Below, in pieces: positions 35,735 to 48,540 of a DNA stretch of 64,000 nucleotides (position 1 is the first letter of the stretch; the number at the start of each line of letters is the position of its first letter). Both the position numbers and the translations under genes were made by a program. Below the pieces are notes generated by a model. The model saw nothing but the letters and a program-made list of their open reading frames with translations, ran no database searches and was not told the origin of the DNA. Source of the DNA: Atrichornis clamosus (Eukaryota > Chordata > Aves > Passeriformes > Menuridae); NCBI GenBank assembly GCA_013400975.1, contig WBMZ01000409.1, positions 1 through 64,000 on the forward strand, written 5' to 3'.

Positions 35735-35830
35735 AGCGGCCAAGTGGTTAAAGGACTGGCATGTAAAGAGCTCTGCTGCACCTATGCTGTATTATGAAGT
35801 CCGGTGGGATTCAGCTTTAATCTTGAGAGG
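35735..35830 (+). mobile_element. tRNA-derived SINE head, decayed
   Basis: GCGGCCAAGTGGTTAAAGG at 35736-35754 is close to the D-arm/A-box region of tRNA-Ser/Leu type sequences (TGGCCNAGTGGTTAAGG). About 60 bases on, GGTGGGATTCAGC could be a decayed B-box. The spacing is too long and the acceptor stem is absent, so this is not a functional tRNA. It most likely marks an old tRNA-derived SINE such as a MIR relative. Confidence 0.4.
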
Positions 35831-37902
35831 GAGTGTGAGGGGTTTGTTTTTCACAGGGGCTTTAGCCTACAGTTAAGTGCAAACACCTGCTGAAGTACTG
35901 GTAATTAGTAGGTAATTAGTAGCTAATGTTCTTAGAATTTAAAAAGAAAAGCTTACATAAGTAATTACTTACTATTTCTTATAATGTGCTGCTTTTCCTG
36001 AGATTTCATATCCCCAGAACATTTGCCAAGTTCCTAGGTTCCTCAACATACTAAATTGTTTATTAATTACACACGTATATTGCTTGTAGAAAAAATAAAA
36101 TGCATTAAAACGCTGGAAACAGGAGTGAGTTATCTTTTAAATTACAGCACAAGACTCATTGGAAATGACAGAATTCACAGAGGATAACAGCTTTAGGAGG
36201 AGCATTAATTTGGGGTTGAGGGAGGAGGATGGTTGTGGCTGGAGAAGTGAAAGCAACAGCTGGGTAGCCCTGAATGAATTTCTTTTGCTGGGATAGGGGA
36301 TACAGAGACACGAAGTGAGAAGCAGCCTTTGTGGTGAGTGTTTTGCTCAGGCCAGTAAATGTGTAGCACAGCTGTGGACCCCCAACTGGATTAATGCTTT
36401 CCCAGCTCTATTCATTCATTTCAGGTGTGCTAAGAGTTGGGGGCTGCTCTGGCTGCACAGTGAAGTGGTTTGAGTTGTATTTTCCCTCTTGTAGAAGGAT
36501 CTTTTCTGGAGCTAAAACATCTGCCTTGTCAACCTCTTTCTGCAGTCAGTACTCGCCATTTTCATACATGAGAACTCTTTAGGCAAAGCTGTGCTTTTCT
36601 ACATGCTTTAGACAAGGATTCAGAGATTATGCAACTACTGAGGCTGTGATTGCACTTACCAGCTGCCAGCCTTGCTCTTGCAGTGTATGGGACGTGCTTT
36701 ATACAGAGGTAGAAGAGCAGAATGCCTGCTGAGTCCCCATCCGGGACTGGGTGATGCTGACAATGTGTCCTCGTGTAGGACCCTGCTTGCAGCTCGGAAT
36801 CAGCCCCTTCCTCTGTGGCAGTGGGGTACACATGCCTCGTCCTGTCTGATGATGATTCTCCTTTGAGGTACAGCGCAGACAAAAGCAGCTTTGGTAACAG
36901 CAAGGACCATGCAAAGGCAAATCGTAATTTTACAGAGTAGTCCTTGCAGGGAAGAGGTTGAGCTCCTGCACTGGAAGGACACAAAAATCTCGAATCTGCC
37001 ATCTCCCCTGAACTCGTGCTGTGCAGCAGGGTCCTGGGCACAGCTGAGCTCTCTCTGGATATTCTCATGTAGGACAGGGGTTTTTGGAAGAGCTGAGATG
37101 GGAAAACCTCCCTCTCTCTCAAGGAAATTCATCAGTTTGAAGAAGCATTCTTCCAGACAACGGCCCAGGTGATGGTGGGGAGTTGTCCTGGAGATAACTT
37201 CTTTTATCCTGTTTTACTCCATTTCACTCAGGACTCTCTAAACTAAGAGCTTGTGGGGCAGTCTGGACCTGACTGTGATGTTTTAACAGAAAGGTCATTC
37301 AATTGAAAATAGAGGCACTCTTTAAAGATAAACCACCAACTGAAGTCCTTCTTTTATTGTTACTGTTCACAGTTGTTTTGTTTATTTTAGCTTGGCAGTG
37401 AATAAGAAAAAACAAACAAACATTCACAAATTGGACTAATTGAGATTAAAACTGCTGGTAGGCACCAACTTAGCGTATATCTTGGGCTTCCTCAGGGTTT
37501 TAGGTCCTGCACCATTCTTATTATTCCTTTCCAATCAATTAAGCTGAATGCAAACGGCAAAAAGTGAAATTAAAAGAAAAAAAATAAAACAAAGGGGAAA
37601 ATTACTTAAGAAAAAACACCTAAAAACCAAAACCACCCACAGTGTGGGGGAGAGTTGGCTCTTTCAACCATACATAGCTCTTAAGAAAAACACCCACATT
37701 TTCATGCAGAGCTCTAATACTAGCTGACTAATCTCTTTGAGGTGTTCACCTTGGAAGGCTCCAAACCCAGCTGTATCTTAATAACAACTAATATCAACTC
37801 CTCTCACACAGAGGCAGCAACTCTCTGAGGAAGTGCGTAAGTGCTAGGGCAGCATTTGTTTCCTGAACAACGGAAACTTGTTCCTGATGAAGACAAACCA
37901 AG

Positions 37903-38010
37903 TCAAATCATAAAATCTGGAAATTGTTTAGGTTGGAAAAAACCTCTAAGATCATTCAGTCTATTATCCCAGCACTACCAAGTCCACCTCTAAACCATGT
38001 CCCTAATTTG
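37903..38010 (-). mobile_element. CR1 LINE, 3' end
   Basis: On the plus strand AAATCATAAAATC (reversed tail), GGTTGGAAAAAACCTCTAAG, ATCATTCAGTC, CCCAGCACTACCAAGTCCACC and CTAAACCATGTCCCTAA follow the reversed 3' end of a CR1 subfamily common in birds. After about 38000 the match decays quickly. It differs in type from the copy at 4.3 kb, so two CR1 lineages are present. Confidence 0.8.
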
Positions 38011-38737
38011 CTTTTGATTCATACACCATTTACCACAGCTCAGGATTTCCTAAACTGCAAATGGCATTGCCCGTCAGTACAAATAAAACCCCTGAATGAA
38101 GGCATCTTAGGTGATGAAGGTATTTGTCCTTGCAAAGGCCTAATGAAAGACTGGCTTTGTGTCTCTCACAGTGTTCCTTTCAGTGAAAAAGTGCTAGATT
38201 AATTTTTTAATTTAAAATAGTATGTGCTTCTTACTTACACAGTAATGATTTGTAAAAGTATTTATGTTTCCTAAATAAGCAGTAATTAAAAAAATTAAAC
38301 AGCAAATCTGTGGCCCTTTAGGAGCTATTTCCTGCCACTGTGCTATGCGCAAGGGATGTGTGAGGCTTCCTAATCATAGCTGGGGACCAAATCAGATTAT
38401 TTGTGCTTCAAAGGCATTGGTCTGTACATCCAAACTACAAAACACCATCCCCATGTTTTACTACCATTAGAGGTGTAAGACTGAAAAAGGAGTTGTTGTG
38501 ATTCACTGTAAAAGGACAAAAAATATTCCTCAGCCTGTCTATTTTAATTCCTTGTTCTCACAGAATGTTTCGTTCAGAAGGAGAATCTAAGTTACTATGG
38601 ATGGAAGTATGGTAAGAATATTGACACAGGAGGAAAGTATCATATTCCTTAAGTTGCAATAGAAAACCTCTTGAAAGAACACAGAAATATCACACAGAAG
38701 TTTAAGAAAGGAAGAGCAATTAATTCAAATAATTTTG

Positions 38738-38774
38738 AACACAAATTGGCATTAAAGTACAAACACAAATTGGC
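38738..38774. repeat. short tandem duplication, 24-base period
   Basis: AACACAAATTGGC occurs at 38738-38750 and again at 38762-38774 without change, separated by 11 bases. It is a small local duplication. Confidence 0.6.
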
Positions 38775-41700
38775 CAGGATGTTGGATTAATGGATCTTTC
38801 CAAAGGGTTTATGGCATTAAATCATCTAATCTAGCCATGCTTTCAGACCTGAACAAAAGACCAATTCTGTAACTCAGTCCCCTCTGTGAACCCACTCCAG
38901 GTGCCCGGGGTTCCTAATGCAGTCTTATTTAGCTTTTCCTTAAAAATCAACCTGGAACAGACACCATATTTTTACTGTTTCTCCAGCATGCTACCATGAG
39001 GACTCAATTCATTTGCCTAATGAAAAGTTTCAAATGCTGTTTTTCATGCCCTATGGTGTCCAAGACATCCACCAAGGCTGGCAGACTCAACACATCCCTG
39101 AGGGAAAGCTCATGGCTTTCTGGACCAGGAACTATTTCTTGTCCCATGTCTATTGGAAATATGAAGCTGGTGTTGTAACAATCCAGGCTGGTGCTCTAAT
39201 AAAGTGATAGTTCATTTGAATTCCACTGTGATAGCCAGTTTTATTATTATCAAGTCATATATTCTTACTATACTCAGAATGTTGATTGTTTTGATTCTCT
39301 GTGAAAATTTAGAACCAGATGGAAAACAGTTTTTCTGAGGCTAGTACATCTTCCTGGAGAGTTACTGGAGTGACGTGTTTGATAATGACATTTTGTAGCA
39401 TGATTCCTGAAAACTGGTTTGATTTCAGGTCAGTCACTTTACTTTTGATGCAAACTGATGGCAGATAGCAGAGCAAAAATACACATATTCTTCTCTTTCT
39501 GTCTGAGTCTCAACTGATGCATCATTTACCCAGCTGATGTATCAACTCTCACATGAAAAGCTGTGTGCAAATAACACAGGATAACATTTATGCATTGTAG
39601 GCTAATTTTGCTCTCAGTTATACCCACTCCACTCTGCTCCTTTCATTGGGGTTGACAGGTGTAAATGAGAGCAGCTGATTTTCTACTCTGTGACCTTATA
39701 ATGCAACGAATGAGATTCTTCAGGACTTGGTTGCCTGTACCATCATCATAATAGTCATGTAGCCACAGTAATCATATAAGGTTTCATTGCTGCCCTGGGA
39801 GACTAGCTCAGCTCACTTAATTGGCAACTGGATGGTGATCCATCCTGGTCAAACTTGCCCTGAGTTAAACTTGGGATAGCAGGGGGTAAAAGCTGCAACC
39901 ATGCGATGGCTCTTCAGTGGGGCTTGGTATGTGAGTGGTACATTCATAGACAGCAGAGATACCTCTTGGGTTTATTGCAAGCAAGTGTCCATATCTGAAA
40001 TCACAAAAAATAATTGCAGTTCATTAGAATCCCATTCCAATCTCAATAGCAAGGATCTGAATCCAAGTGGGCTGAACCCTCCTGCTTCCTCTGTGTCCAT
40101 GATGAGACAGGTGAGTGAATCCTTGCGGGAGAGCAGCAATCCCAGGCTGCACTCAGGGAACTTCTCCCAGGGCTCTTGAAAATCCTTTCTGAAGTTTACA
40201 ATAAACCTACACACAACAGGCTGGACAATATATAGACAAGGACAGGCCAAAGAAGGGGCAAGTGTTGTATGCATCTTCATATTTAGTTCTTGTCTAATAT
40301 TTAGTGAAGTTTTCTTCTTGGTCTTCTTAGATGGTATTTGGAAGCATCTCTTGATAAAAACTTCTTTTTATAAAGATTTATGGCTGCAGACATATAATCA
40401 TGACTATCAGAAATGTAACATGTTTGCATAAATAAAAGAGGCTCACAGCCTGTGATCTTTCAAGAGCTGGATGAGATGAGAAAATGAATAGCACATTAAG
40501 AAAAGGCACACTAACAAATACTATGAACTCAATGAGATCTTCTTGTACTCATCTCATGATGTCTGTCCCATTCTGGAGAATCGCAGTTCCTATATCCTGG
40601 TCCTCTGTGGATCATCTAACACAGAAACATTGGTTCTTTGCAGGACATCTGTCATTATAAGAGTCTGAAAACAACAGTGGATGCCTAATGACAGCCTTGT
40701 GTACAAACAAGAAGGGAGCAAAGTATTTGTTTCTCAAGCAAGTCAGTTGCTTATCTTGAAAAAACCTTTCTGGAACAGAAGCAACCACCTGACTAAATCT
40801 AGCAATCACCTGCTCTGACTAGAGAGGGTAGACCTCTGAGCAGGTCAGATAGCAGAAGAAATAATGCAGGTTCCAGAAGTGATAGAAGTCATAAAGTTCC
40901 TAATTACTTAAATGATTTCTAGCTCTTCCTAATAATCAGAATTCCAATTTCTTGCAGTCAGGGAGTTCCTGTCCTCCCTAAGTAGTGCCTTTGTTTCACC
41001 TTTATGTTTATATACATCATTTCTGTGCTTATATTTATATATGTATTTCAGTACTGTGGGTAGATATCACTCAGTAACAACATATTATAATGAAGGGAGC
41101 AAGAGGAAAGGAAACACAAATTAATGTAACACGTGAATAAGACTCTATATCAACGGTAAAAACTTTAATCTGTGCTTTGGTTTATATCATGCAGTGCTTT
41201 TTATCTGGAGGTGACACTCATACAGGTCACACTGATGCCACAATGGCAATGCCTAAAACCTCTGAATGCCACCAAACATTTCCAACAGAGAATGTGTGCA
41301 TCTTACAGAGGCTTCAGCAGCAGCTAGTTTTGCTTGGTTTGGTATCTTTTGTTAATTAAGGACGTCTTAAGTCCAGGCTTAGTTTTATCACTTATCTAAG
41401 TGAAAAGCTGTAACAAGGATGTGATCCTTGTTTGATACCAGCTCAGTAAGACTTTCACGCTCAAAGAGCTGGCATGGTGGAAAAGAGACCTGAAGAAGTG
41501 AATTTATTTCACTACACTTGCACAACAGATCAGTTTTTAACCCTTGTTTATTAAATCCAAGCAACACTTCCTCACGGACCTTTCCCCATGACAGGAATAA
41601 TACAGATGGGGGTTTTGACTTCAGCAATGATTGCCACAACAAGTTCAAATAATGAGATGCTAGTACCCTAAACATGTAAAATAGCATGAATCCTAGCCTG

Positions 41701-42096
41701 AACCAAGGTTTCCCTGGTGGTATAGCACGCTGCTTTCTTGGGTGCTCATTAGATGCCTGTTAATGCCTGCCAGAATTTATTTCCTCCTTTTTTTCCCCCA
41801 TCTCACTTGCACAGGTCTTGTCTCTTCAACCACATAATTCAATTATTGAGCATGAAAATATTTCCCCCTGTATTCTGATTGTTCTGTGGCTGATGATGGT
41901 GTGAGGTGCCATGATGGAGTGCACTCAAGGAGCTCTCAGATGAGCATATATATTTGCATTGCTAATTTCGTGCCTTGAGAGGGAAGGCAATGGTTGACTT
42001 TGTTCCTTGTTTGATTCATAGATCTGTCTCATTTTACTAAGGATTGATTTGTGTGTAGGCAGGGAGCGGGGCTGGATATACTGTTTGAATTGCTAG

Positions 42097-42140
42097 CACT
42101 TGTGCACAAGTGAAGTACTGCTTGTTTGCAAGCAGATACT
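42097..42140. repeat. 16-bp palindrome followed by a second hairpin
   Basis: CACTTGTGCACAAGTG (42097-42112) is a perfect palindrome containing two inverted AAGTG cores, the kind of core used by NK2-type homeodomain factors. Immediately after it AGTACTGCTTG (42114-42124) pairs with CAAGCAGATACT (42129-42140), with one bulged A and a four-base loop. About one 16-bp palindrome is expected by chance per window, so the adjacency is the noteworthy part. Confidence 0.45.
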
Positions 42141-43842
42141 GAAAAATGGGAAAACAATTGCGTTACAAAAGATTTGTTAAGGTGTCTGCGTGGAAGTTCT
42201 GTGTGTAATGGCCTACATAAAGAGATGCTTTTGGTCTGTGTGGACCAGAAAAGGGAGAGGCTCCCAGGAGAACATAAAATGGATAGCTTGAATCAAAAGG
42301 AAATCATTGATTACACAAAAATAAATGCTTTGCATGGGCTTAGTGTTAACATCAGGCTCATATGACACTGGTAGGATGCAATAAAAGCCATAAATCAATG
42401 CAATCCTGAAAAGAATAATGTTTCTTTAACAAGTGGTATAAGACTTGGAGACTTAGCCCACACCAAGTACAAAGTAGAAAGCTTCACAAAAAAATAATTG
42501 AGGTCTCTGCAAAATATTTCAATTTTTTTATTGATTGAAGGCAATTATCCCTTAATTGCATATTTAAATGAGGTATTAGGAGGTTTAACTAAGCAATGCC
42601 TCTTAATTGCTGCTGCACACTAGGTGTCACAGATTGTGTTTATTTCATATGTTAATTAAAGAGAATGGGTATTTTATTTTATCGACTAGCGGGCTCTTCA
42701 GGCTGCACTGCTTAGGACCAAGGATGTCTCAGGTGTCCACAGTAGCCTGGGTGTTAATGTAATCATTAGAAAGGTTCTGGATTTAAATGAAGAGGCATAT
42801 CTCCATTTCATGGATCTTTTCAGCCACTTAGACCATATACAAGTAGTAGGAGGGAGAACCTTAACCCAGGTAACATTAACTCAAACAATGCAGAAGAGTT
42901 TAAGTGCAGGCACAACTGCAGCACAGGTATGCACATGAAGAGCACAGGTATTTTTTGCCTCTGCTGAACGCACAATTCTAAGGCTGTGCAACAGGATCTG
43001 ATGGGGCTGAGATTTGAAATACCTGGCATGATTTCCAGGCTATCACATTAACCTTTGAGGCTTTGTTGTGCAGGCATATGTGGCTCCCCCTGCCACGAGA
43101 CTGGGGGGGAAGTGTCTGGATCCTGCATGGTAGTTCTAAACTGGGTTTTGGGGACAGCTTCACATGAATGGCAGGGTTTTCTGTAAAAAAAAGAAAAAAA
43201 AAGAATTTCTTGTCTGACTAACTGTGTAGCTGCTAAAAGAGTGATATACAGGTAGAGCCAAGCATTAAGGTGGGGTAGAGTTCTTCTCTGGTGTGTAGTA
43301 CATGCCTAGTACATGTGTGATACGCAGGGTTATACACCTCAGGCTCTGAGAGTACCCACTTTTTCTGTGAGATAAAAATAATCAGCCAGAGTGTTGAAAA
43401 GGCAACAGACAAGATAGCCTGTCTAATCACAGGACTACTATGTTGTATCTATATGGAGGGGGCAGATGGATGGCTGCTGCAAACTGGCCAGATATGAACC
43501 TTCACTGGGACAGAAACCATACAGCCATGTTAGTGAGGTTTGTGCCTGAGCTAACAAGGCCCACTGGGAGGCAGAGCATGTTAATTCAGGAATACTGTAA
43601 CACTCTAGCCGTCAAACAGCTTCTGGATCAAGCAAGAGTAGCTCAGGGCATGGGCAAAGGGGACACATCTGCGCAGACCCTGCGCATCTCACCAGCTTGG
43701 TGGGGCTGCTGAGAAACTGAAGGCAGTTTCAGGGCATACCAGCCATGCACCTGCTCAGGGCATGAAGGAGCTCCCGGAAATATTTGTAGGGAGAAGCGAT
43801 CTGGAGTTGGAACCAAAGGAAAAAAGATCTGCCAGAATGACC

Positions 43843-43861
43843 GGGGGGATGGGGGTGGGGG
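43843..43861 (+). other. G-rich tract
   Basis: Three G-runs of 6, 5 and 5, separated by one or two bases, form the most G-rich tract outside the CpG island. A fourth GGG lies only about 17 bases further on, so a classical intramolecular quadruplex is not certain. Confidence 0.4.
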
Positions 43862-44185
43862 TGCCTATCTTGTTATGGGAAACCCAGAAACACCGTATTT
43901 TGTCTGGAAAAACAGAAGCAGATGGCGGGAGCCTGAGCAATCTTCAGGCACAGACCTAGAGTGATGGGCTGCATCCTTGCCTGAGGAGGCAGTGACTGGT
44001 TTGCAGCAGGAACAATGGCTTTGGCCATGCAGCTCTTTGCAGGGTTTTCACAGGCACAGGCAGTGTACAAGTAGGTGGAGGAAAATGGAGGGGATGAAGA
44101 AGCAGGATTCCCCAACTGTTTCTGGGGGAAGGTGTCTTGAAGGAGAAAGAGGGAAATTCATGGCCCCATTCCTATTCTGCCCAAA

Positions 44186-44206
44186 TTCTTCCCCCCCCAG
44201 GTGAGC
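44186..44206 (+). other. acceptor and donor back to back (candidate recursive splice site)
   Basis: TTCTTCCCCCCCCAG ends at 44200 and is followed directly by GTGAGC. A pyrimidine tract with CAG joined to GTGAG is the zero-length-exon arrangement used for recursive splicing in very long introns. It would matter only if the plus strand is transcribed through here, for example as the first intron of a gene starting at the left-edge island. Such joins also occur by chance. Confidence 0.2.
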
Positions 44207-47200
44207 CCCAGGGACTCTTCCCAGTTTCTGACCAGTTCCCACCAGTTTCTAATCCCTCCCTGGCACCCCTTCTGCTGGTCAGTGTTAAAGGGAAGGCCAT
44301 TTCTGCATTACTGTGTATTCACACCTGTGGCATTCGTTCATAGAGGTGGTGGGTGCGCAGCACAAGGAAAACTGGAGATGCATGACAGCAAAAAGGCAAA
44401 ATTTGTATAAGAGCACATGGGCATAAATTCATCTTGAATCAATTCATGCTGGCAATTGGGTGCATCTTAACTAAACAGCAGAGCAGTGAGGTTCAGAAAT
44501 GGTCTTCCAGTTAGGACACTGGAAGCAAAAGGTATTGTGATGACAGAATTGAACTGGTTTATTTATGGAATCATCAGTTACTGGTTTGGAGCTGGTCGTT
44601 GTTGCCAGAGAGTTGCTCTTCCAACTCTATGTTCAAATATAATATTCTAAAAATTGTGGTTTTGATTTGTTCTTCTACCTTTTGTTGAACACATTTGGGA
44701 ATTTCAAAGAAACACCAAAATCCCATGGCTGTTCTTTGAGCACAGGGCATCTGGCTTTCTTTTGTGTTTGGGAAAAAACAACTCTAGCCAATGATGATGG
44801 GATGATCATGGACATAATTTCTGCCTTCTGTCAGAATATAAAAATGCAGTGCCAGAGTAAGAACCATCAGCTTCAAGTATTGACTGGACTGTTAGATTGA
44901 ACAGTGAATTTACTCTCTTTTAAATGTATTAAATCCAACCCTAGATTAAATTTAAACTACTTTGCTACAGCATAATCCATGAGGGATACCCTGACTTTCC
45001 ACTGACTTTAACGTAGCCTCTACTGAACAATTAGAGCAAAGCACAAAATAGGCAGTGTGGCTGTAGAGATGAAGTGGTTAACAGCCTATTTTTTTGGTGG
45101 GTAATTTCCCCTTTTGGTTTTTACTGTGTGTCATTATAATTAGCAAAGCCCAAGGGTTCAAATCTGAGCTAACAAAGGGCAGCGGCGTGATAGTTTGTGT
45201 GTTGTTACTGCTGCTTATTACATCTATCATTATCATCTCACCATGACCTTGGGCTTCCCCCACTGGTTTATCATCTCTCCATCATCAGTGTCTGCTGAAA
45301 GCTCTTTGGGGCAGATCTGGTGGTTTGATGGTCCAGACCCACAACAACAGGACTTAATTCTACATGGAGGCCTGTAGGAGCAGCAATGCAACTTCTTTGG
45401 GAAGCCAAATGTGACCATTGGCCATGCCAATGTGACCCCCTGGGGCTGGTAGGACCTACTGTTGTAGGGCCAAACAAGGGCTGAGCTGTACATGGCAGGA
45501 TGTTACAGGACTGGGGAGGGAACGCCCCTACTCTGCCTCAGAACACAGCCTGCCATGCTGTGGACATAGGGACCCACCAGGAGAGCTGGTGCAAAAACCC
45601 GCAAGAGAAAGGGGAAGCTCGGATGTACCTCCAGTTAAGTTTTAAGAGAGCTCAACCATGGACTGATGAGACTCATCAAGATGACATTTCCCTCCACTGC
45701 AGCTGCAGAGGCTTCATGCTCTGCCAGCACTGAGTCTGAAAAGTTGAGATATTTTTATCTATCTAACATCTTTGGGCCAATGCAAGAGTGCGTGGATGGA
45801 CTGTAGCAGCTTCTTAATGATTAAATGGGAGAAAGATGAGACTGGACAATTTATAGTTCCTTTTTGGCCTGAAATCTGTGGAACCATGTGTTGTCCCTCA
45901 CTGGTCAAAGACTTCTGAGAAGCCTATAATTTAGCCTATAATGTAGGAGAGGTTTAATATTGCAACACACAGCACAATGGCTTGAAGAGAACCAGACGGG
46001 TCTTGACATCATCAGACTTTTCTTCCCTTCAATTCCCCAGCATAGTTGCTATTGTTTGAGCCCCATCACTAATGACATTGGAGAGGGATCCAGCATCGGC
46101 CAACCACTAGGTCTCTTGCCACTATATCATTATTTCTTCTCCTAGTAGATCTAGGCAGGACCATGATCAAAATATTGCGGGGTGACAGCAAACTTCTGCT
46201 GCGTGAGAGGAGCCGAACTGCTGTTTTTGAGGGCAGGATGGAAATTTCAAAGTTAATCTGGTTCCCATCTCTAGAACTATTTAACTGCAGCACACAAAGA
46301 ATTTGCAGTGCACAGGGAATTCAGTCATTTTATGCGGGTCAGCCATACGATGAAAAATTTTATATCAAAATGTTTAACTTCAAAAAGGGTTAGATTCAAT
46401 TTCCTGGTGAAGGCTTGAGTCAGTTCTTGTTTTAATCTCCCCTGCGTTCCTGCCCCTAGGTAAAATGTCATTGTATTGTCACGTTTGGTTGTAATAATCA
46501 TAGTCATTTGGCCAGCAACAAAATCACAGGCCTGAACATTTCTGATGATTTAATCCAAATTCAGATCCAGATATGTCACCTGTCCCATCTTTGAAACAAG
46601 TGGAGCCATTTATTTGCACCTGGATCATCAAATTAGGATGCGTCTCTGTCCTCTGAGGTCCTTGGGTCTATCTTACCTTATCTGCTGCTCCCCAGACAAC
46701 ATTTTTCCTTTTTAGGGCAGCTGCTCAAATGACTGACTCTGAAGCTGCTGGAATAATGTGAACTCTTCCCCCATCCAGAGAAGCCAGCGGTGTCCCATTG
46801 TTTGTGTATTTCCTTTCATAAGTAGTCCATGAATATGCTTCCTTAAGTCACTGAAGGAAAATACTTCCAAGAAAAAACTACTGTCTTGTCTTTAAGAAAA
46901 ATATTTGGACTGGTAAAATGCATTGTACTATGAAGGATAGTTCCAATTTACAGACTCATGAGCTTATGAGTGGAATAAGCCTCCATCCTTATCTTTATGT
47001 TACAGCAATGGCACCCACATACGATAAGTCTTCTCTGGCAGAATTTTGAAAAAGTAATTCCAGTGCAGTGAATATAAAATAAATGCTATCAAGGAAAAAT
47101 ATTTTTTGCTCCCCTGGAATAGAAAACATTATTGAAACTGTTGGATGCCTCAGGAGTCTATTCATGCAAAATCTATTTCTGCAGTCAAAATATATTCTAT

Positions 47201-48436
47201 TCTGCAGATATTTTTTTCAATATGTGACTGAGACTTCAAGACAGAAAGAAATAGCCATTTTGTCCAGGAAAGAACTGGCATGTGGTCTGGTTTTAGGTGA
47301 GTGTAGATTTTGCATGAAAATTATAGTAATTATGGGTATTTGTAAACAGCGATTTTTGCACTTTAACGGCCTAATCGCATGGTCAACAGCTGGAAGTTGC
47401 TCTATGCAGATTCTTACCTAACACATAATAAAAGTCACCCTTTACTGCATTTCCACAAAGAAACAAATTATAGCACAAAAGAGACCTGCCAAATGCAATC
47501 TTTCATCCTCTTATGGTTCTTAAAGGGAATGTTTGAATATTTTGATTTTTTAAAAGGGATAAAACAAAAGGAAAAATAATTTATGTATATCTAAAACATG
47601 TGTATAAAGAAAAAAGGAATGTAAAATACTGATGTATATGACTACTTAGTCTTTCATTGTAATGTATGCATTTCCTTTGCATTTGAAAGTTACTGTGTCA
47701 TGCATGGTACACATCTGTTCCTTTCATTTTTAATTCTGGTTTAAATACATATTTTTAATTTCTCTCTATTGTTTTCTCAAATGGTTCCATTACAGCAATT
47801 TAAAAGCATATCCAACAAGCAAAACCACACAAAACGACTCTTGTCATTTTGAAAATCTTAGCAACCTGATGAAGAATTTGCTATCTAACTGGAAGCAACA
47901 ATCAAAAAATAAAACCAGGACAAATCCAATCCAACCTCTCTTCCCTCTAGACTGCCAGGAAATATGTCAGTTTAGCATCCTGATCCCCAGGTGCCCCACT
48001 CCAGGCATACCTCAACCAGTTAGAAGTTGCATTAGCTGGCATTGCTGGTTTACATTAATCTTTTTCTTTGCATATAGAATGCCTGGGAAATAAAAGGGCA
48101 GTTACTGTAGCTCAGCTGAGAAATGGTAGCTTCAAATCCTTAATTTGCTTGTGATGAATACCCTTTATCCTTAGGCTTTCTAATAAGACACTGTCAATAT
48201 CTATCGCTTCTAATCTTCTGCATCTTTGCCCCTGTTTCTTTGCTGAGCATCAGCTGACAATTGTACTCAGGATTTTCTATAGCCAAGTTTTCCAAAATGA
48301 GTGATACTGGTGATACACCCACAGCTTCACCAGGAGAAACACACAACTCTCGCTTTCTCACCTTTGTAGTTACTTCCCTTCAGTCAACTCCCTCATAGTT
48401 GTATAGATTGTGTTAACAAGCATTGAGTTGTATAAA

Positions 48437-48540
48437 CACATCTGTGGGTTAATTTGTGTATGGAATTAGTGAGTTTGTATGTGCTGTTTATAATGTCAAG
48501 ACTAGTTACTTGAACTCAAGTATAAATTTAGTCTAAAACT
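48437..48540. repeat. duplicated segment, copy A (104 bp)
   Basis: The segment starting CACATCTGTGGGTT and ending AGTCTAAAACT recurs at 49057-49164. From TGTATGGAATTAGTGAG to the end the two copies differ at only 4 of about 84 positions. Homology may reach 20-25 bases further left through a shared GTATAAA. The similarity is far higher than for any transposon relic here, so the event is comparatively young. Confidence 0.85.

Larger units (their letters stand above)
31764..37902. other. non-coding interval
   Basis: No exon recognised. It contains a hairpin (33421-33442), a tRNA-SINE-like head (35735-35830) and a doubled GTAATTAGTAG near 35900. Bases 36.56-37.17 kb are unusually free of stop codons on both strands, with a 186-codon minus-strand frame that matches nothing I know. 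Confidence 0.5.
38011..48436. other. non-coding interval
   Basis: No exon or large repeat recognised. Notable pieces: a 13-bp sequence repeated at a 24-base period (38738-38774), two adjacent hairpins at 42097-42140, an AT-rich homeodomain-site cluster at 42530-42680, TAGTACATG doubled near 43300, a G-rich tract at 43843-43861 and a pyrimidine-tract CAG|GTGAG at 44186-44206. The block 43.4-44.4 kb is GC-richer and has several short overlapping frames. Confidence 0.5.
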
